Program-made: the position numbers and the translations under genes
NCBI GenBank assembly: GCA_011799875.1
Contig: CM022303.1
Span: 194,773,630-194,837,629 of the forward strand
DNA: 64,000 bases
Direction: 5' to 3'
Source: Thinopyrum elongatum
Lineage: Eukaryota; Streptophyta; Magnoliopsida; Poales; Poaceae
Notes under the pieces: model-generated
The model's input: the letters and a program-made list of their open reading frames with translations, nothing else
Databases searched by the model: none
What the model was told of the DNA's origin: nothing
Part shown: positions 60,125 through 64,000 of the stretch, in pieces
Layout: every line of letters begins with the position of its first letter
Position numbering within the stretch: position 1 is the stretch's first letter

Positions 60125-60660
60125 GTGCTCCTATGTAAAATGAGTAAATGGGACAAAAAGAGAAAGAGACAAAGTAAAAAAAATCACCAGCCTTAGAGCC
60201 AGCCCTATTGTATCAGTGAATGATATTTCTACGTCATGATTGACATGGCTATATTATTAACCATGCTGCGGAGGTAGAAGCAGATTTTTATTTATTTGCG
60301 GAGGTAGCAACGGATGGATATTCAACGACGAGTGAAATAATGGCTGCTTCCTCGGTCAAACATAGAGAAAGGTGGGCCTCGTGATTTGATGGCTTATTAG
60401 TCATTATTACTGCCTATACTCTTTGCCGATATAATAACCGTGTGGTAGAGTACTAGTGGGATATACTTAACCATGCTCGAAGAGAAGAGGTGCACGCACC
60501 CACGCACATAGTACTAGTAGCACTCTTTGCGTCTTCCCTAACCACACATGTGACACGGTGGAGCTCATTTCTGTACGATGATGCAGCCCACGTGATAATT
60601 TGACGCGTCTAGTAGTAGTTACTCACTTAATGAAGGGTCGGGAACCATGCATGAACGGTG
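60125..60660. other. Region upstream of CACTA gene, no gene seen
   Basis: AT-rich unique-looking DNA with several GTAGTA/TACTAG words and a G-box-like CCCACGTG at about 60587-60594. May include the promoter of the minus-strand CACTA gene. No reading frame of note. Confidence 0.35.
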
Positions 60661-61202
60661 CCGCGTCATTTATAAATAAAGTTTTTTTCTTCAGTGGCAC
60701 GTACGCAATATAAATAGGTTCATATGGAGAGAAAAAGAAACCGCTCCACTATATACATAGTCGGGACGAGCCTACACGGTTGCTTGTTGGGGTTGCTCTC
60801 TTCACACTCTCTCGCACAAAATGACTGTGGCCGCATCTCTAACATCCGGGCGGATCACGTCCACCGGGGGAAGGGGTGGATGCGGTTGCCGTCGCCGATG
60901 GCGAAAACCCACTGTCGGCGCATCCCGATCAGGGGTCCCCGCCGTTCTCTCTCACAAAGCCGGTGTGGTTGCCTTCGTCCCTTGCTCACTGCCGCGACGT
61001 GGGCAGTTGCCGCCTCCCGCCGCCCTCCTCTAAGCTAGCTACATCCCGACATCCCTCAGGTACAACTTCCTTTACAGCCGGCTTGCACCACTGCCCCAGC
61101 TGCCCACATCGCTCCATGTGGATATTTCTCTACTTCTTTGCCCCGCACGTACCTCTACTGGCTTCTACTGTATTTGTGATGAGTTTATGTCTCATCAACT
61201 AG
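60661..61202 (+). other. Promoter-like region with short frames, uncertain
   Basis: TATA-like ATATAAATAGG at 60708-60718 is followed about 100 bases later by a CT-rich leader (CTCTCTTCACACTCTCTCGC). Then comes an ATG at 60821 opening a 70-codon Arg/Ala-rich frame (MTVAASLTSGRITSTGG). A second frame, 60876-61202, is also open for 108 codons. The layout resembles a plant promoter with a transit-peptide-like first exon, but no known protein is recognised and no clear downstream exon was found. It could be a gene fragment captured in repeat DNA. Confidence 0.25.
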
Positions 61203-61413
61203 TCCCACAAGTCTTATTCTAATCACGCTTCTTCAATTTCTTTGCCACAAGGATGCTCAGCTCGATTTTAGTGAAACTGCACAAAATGATCCGACGGTCA
61301 AAGGGTTGCAAACCTCATTTCTTCGGAATGTTCAATGTCGCCAGCAAATTAAAGCCTGGTTAGGGTTTAGGGTTCAAGGCCTAGGGACTGCATGGATCGT
61401 TTTTTTCTTTAGT

Positions 61414-61510
61414 TGTCTCTGTTCCAAAATAAGTGTCAACTTTAGTAGTAGTACAACTTTGTACTAAAGTTTGCATAAAGTTGAGACACTTATTTTGGAA
61501 CGAAGGGAGT
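61414..61510. mobile_element. Stowaway-type MITE
   Basis: A ~97-bp near-palindrome whose ends match the CTCCCTCCGTTCCAAAATA type (left TCTCTGTTCCAAAATAAGTG, right CACTTATTTTGGAACGAAGG) with GTACAACTTTGTAC in the middle. TA follows the right end, as expected of Tc1/mariner MITEs. Too small to encode anything. Confidence 0.8.
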
Positions 61511-62570
61511 ACATATTGGCTATGATCTGTCAATCATTGAGATGCAATAGCATGCATATTAGTCTCCTTTGTATTTGATGGAATGTTGCAACAGGGCAAT
61601 CTTGGACGCAAGATACATGAAACAGAAGCTGGAAGCTTCATAGTATTGTACAAATTTATCTCGCTGAGAAATTACAGTACGTACTACTATGTACTAAAGA
61701 GTTATGTGTCGCACGGTGTCCAGAAAATATGGTGATAGTGTGAGGTGGGCCATGTAATCACTGAGCTTGCGTGTTTTCACTGCTTTTGCACTCCTCCGTT
61801 GTAAGAATGGAGAAAATTGTAAAGAGTGGAGACGGTCTACCTCCTTTCGCCGAAATGTGGGACATCCAGCATCCGGTGCATGTGTCATGCACCAAAGTAA
61901 AGTGTACAGTGCAACTGAGACTCAACACGGTTGTACCACCTCAGTAATAATGACCAATGAGCCGTCAAATCACATAGACCCGGCAGTAAGTTCGACGGAC
62001 GAAGCAACCATCACTCTTGAATCCGCTTCTCCCTTCAACGCAGGTGCCAGTGAGAGGTCGCGTCCGCTCTGCCCGAGCATGAATGCGGCACCGATTCTCT
62101 GAAGCGGCGCTGACCGTTTCGGGTGGGAAGCACGCGCGGGCGATGCAGGGGCTTTGGGTGGGCCAGGCTAGTCAGGAGCGGGCGTGGCAGCTGTCCTGAC
62201 CGGACGCCCGGAAACAAGAGGATGCACCGACTATCGCGGCTAAATCGTAGTAACTACACACCATCTCTCTGTAGGAGTAGGTCGATGTGTCACTCTCTCT
62301 AACACACAAATGCACACACAGGTTCATAGAATAGGAATATCGTGGGAGTGGGAAGCCACAGGAAGTGAGATAAATGGAGTAAAGAAGAGAAGAGGTACAC
62401 ACACGTCCATCGGAGCCTCGCAGTATAGCCCAGCCGACCACAGCACGACGGCCGGATCTGTGCCTCTCGTCCCGGCGCCGACGGTCAGCCGCTATATTTG
62501 CGGCCGCGGGATTTGACGCACGTGGCTGCTGGATTTCGAGCATTCCGGCCGCCTATGACTACTCCTTGCC
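61511..62570. other. Region upstream of GRF gene, nothing firm
   Basis: About 1 kb with only weak frames (for example 61767-62102 plus, 111 codons, low confidence). The last part is GC-rich and could hold the promoter of the gene starting at 62571. No repeat ends identified. Confidence 0.35.
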
Positions 62571-63250
62571 ATGGAGTGTCCGAGTATCGGGTCGCACAAC
62601 AATGGCAATGCCTCCACGTCGCGTGCAGGTACTGAATCCGCCTCTAGCCGGTCGGATCTATCCCGTCGGCGGATCGCCGACAAAGAAACGGTCGGCCACC
62701 GTCCGGGCTCGGCCCTGGCCCAACGGCTAGTCGATTCACCGTTGCCACTCATAAAGTGCGATGGCTGCCCGCGGCAGGTCCTGCGCCACGTTTTGACCAC
62801 GCCACAACATCCCCGATGGGTGTTCATCAAGTGCGAAAAAGATAGGGTGCGTAGTACTTCTTTTGATTCGGCTGTGCTCCCTTATTCGGCGCATGTTCGG
62901 CAGCTTATACTCAAACTTGTGTGTAGGATGGATGCAAGTTTTGGTTTTGGGAAGAAGAATACATCGATCTATTGATAGCACAAAATTTGGTAGATGCTCG
63001 TGCACTCCTTGCTAGAATGGAGGCTAGAGATGAGACTAGAGATGATATTAGATGTGAAGCAACGTCTAGTTCTTTAGAATCGAAGAAGAAAGAAGTGTGC
63101 AAGCTCGAGAAGCCACAGATCAACAATGAAGACATAGAGAAGATATTAATACAATTAGTGGGAGCAGTTATGGAAATTGGATATCTTTTAAAATGTCTAA
63201 TTGTGGTTCTTGTTTTCTTTGGTCTTGCTCTCCTAGCAAAGAATTGGTGA
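62571..63250 (+). CDS. GRF-type zinc-finger protein with C-terminal membrane segment
   Basis: Two exons, 62571-62846 and 62927-63250, joined by an 80-bp GTGCGT...GTGTAG intron in phase 0, give 199 residues. Splicing completes a GRF-like finger: LIKCDGCPRQV, WVFIKCEKD, then DGCKFWFWEEEYIDLL across the junction. GRF fingers bind single-stranded nucleic acid or proteins. A charged helix (ARMEARDETRDD) follows, and a hydrophobic tail anchor (CLIVVLVFFGLALLAKNW). The start is uncertain: another ATG at 62602 lies in a different frame and resembles the usual start, so a small indel may have altered the N-terminus. Similar genes are numerous in grasses and may spread with transposons. Confidence 0.65.
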
Positions 63251-63600
63251 ATGTACTTCCCTGTATCAAAATGTTGTTGATGAAATAAAGAAATGTGCTG
63301 GAAAATAAACGTGTTCACATTCCAAGGTGCATTAAATTGATGCATGCAAGGATTAAAAGAAACCAACCAGTGCATGTAACCATTCCTACTCATTTAGTGG
63401 TCGTCCATGAATATATTGTAATTAATGCAGATTAAAGTTTGAGTAATTTTGTAAACTACGAGATGGAGTACTACATTTCTCCATTCATCATCTGCCTTGG
63501 TTGATGAGATTTCAAATTTATGCCCTATTAACCGGAAAGTAGTGAGTAGTTAAAAATTTGGTCAAACTTTGACAAAAAATATATGACGTGGCGTAAAAAC
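63251..63600. other. 3' flank of GRF gene
   Basis: AT-rich. At 63545-63615 there is MITE-like sequence (GGTCAAACTTTGAC, CTTGGACTGAGGTAGTA) that resembles the right end of a small element. No gene. Confidence 0.4.
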
Positions 63601-63612
63601 TTGGACTGAGGT

Positions 63613-63660
63613 AGTACTCCCTCCGTCTAGGTGTTAAGCCATCTTACAAAAATTAGATAT
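63613..63660 (+). mobile_element. MITE terminus, partial
   Basis: TACTCCCTCCGTCTAGGTG is a typical Triticeae MITE end. The element cannot be followed with confidence to a second terminus within the window. Confidence 0.5.
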
Positions 63661-64000
63661 TCCCAAAATGTTTGGGCGTCGTCCATTAACTTCGCATCTC
63701 AATCCCCTCCTAGCCTCGTCGCTAGCGAGCGTTACTTACTCTGCCTTGTTATCTCCCCCGGAAACCCAATGCATGGAGCGCAACTACGCGTTGATTAGTC
63801 AAGGAATCGAAGCCGGCTTGCATGCGAGTTAATACGTGGCCCTGCATGGTAGCTAAAATGGCATCTCTTAATTGCTGTGATTAATTGTTGCGTTTAGAGA
63901 GAGAAATCAGGGCTTTGATTGGAGGAAGGACCGGTCAAGTTTCTCCTTCTCCTCCAATCTGCTTACACCTTGGTCCCGCTACACCTTCTAACGTGACTTA
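63661..64000. other. Right end of window, nothing recognised
   Basis: About 340 bases of low-copy-looking DNA with GAGAGAGAAA and a pyrimidine-rich stretch. No frame, terminal repeat or RNA gene can be supported. Confidence 0.4.

Noticed and set aside
61361..61376. Telomere-like TTAGGGTTTAGGG
   Set aside because: Only about two units, without an array. Such short motifs occur by chance and in plant promoters.
61767..62102. 111-codon plus-strand frame upstream of the GRF gene
   Set aside because: No domain, no good start context, composition like the flanking DNA. Kept only as a weak possibility.
1..64000. CRISPR arrays, rRNA, bacterial-type operons and ribosome binding sites
   Set aside because: Not present. 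Repeats here are LTRs, MITEs and tandem duplications of a plant nuclear genome.

Overview
The window is intergenic DNA from a large Triticeae grass genome (wheat, Aegilops or barley type). The evidence is its repeats: BARE/Angela-type copia LTRs that open with a GGAAATATGCC-type end and carry a methionine-tRNA-like primer site, several Ty3/gypsy LTR families, a CACTA element with GGCCCAT-rich subterminal DNA, a Stowaway-type MITE, and a hAT fragment. I see no rRNA, tRNA, CRISPR array or intact housekeeping gene. Family names are given only as types, because no database search was possible.

Left block (1-25668): a BARE/Angela-type copia element on the minus strand (5' LTR 23851-25668, leader, gag, integrase, start of RT) is the host for three insertions. 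A plus-strand gypsy element ends in it at 3312 (3' LTR 1742-3312). Element A (5347-12743, minus strand, target duplication CATAG) lies in its gag. Element B (13903-23784, plus strand, duplication CCGCC) lies in its leader.

Middle (25669-33130): an AT-rich region with reiterated GAACATTTTTTG-like motifs, a BED-finger hAT transposase fragment (27300-27899), a gypsy solo LTR (29396-30911), a decayed LTR piece, a truncated LTR (31984-33022), and about 108 bp resembling a CACTA terminus.

Right block (33131-56160): element D (gypsy LTR plus a gag start, no pol, no 3' LTR seen). Next comes an LTR fragment E interrupted by element C (38850-55953, plus strand, duplication AATAT). Element C is itself interrupted by a minus-strand copia, C1 (45014-54662, duplication ATTGG). 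From 56161 a CACTA element carries a multi-exon non-transposase gene. The last 4 kb hold a two-exon GRF-type zinc-finger/membrane-anchor gene, a MITE and a weak promoter-like region.

The unifying theme is an antisense gene (aORF) carried by Tat-lineage gypsy elements. Element B has gag-pol on one strand and, before its 3' LTR, a spliced gene on the other strand with a plant 'putative gypsy type transposon' (Transposase_28-like) domain followed by coiled coil. Elements A and C have kept LTRs, primer site, polypurine tract and this aORF but have no gag-pol. A and C share both aORF introns at identical phases. Their premature stops sit at different codons, so their common ancestor had an open aORF. 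Many of the stops are consistent with C-to-T change at CAG, CAA or CGA codons, as expected from methylated cytosine decay.
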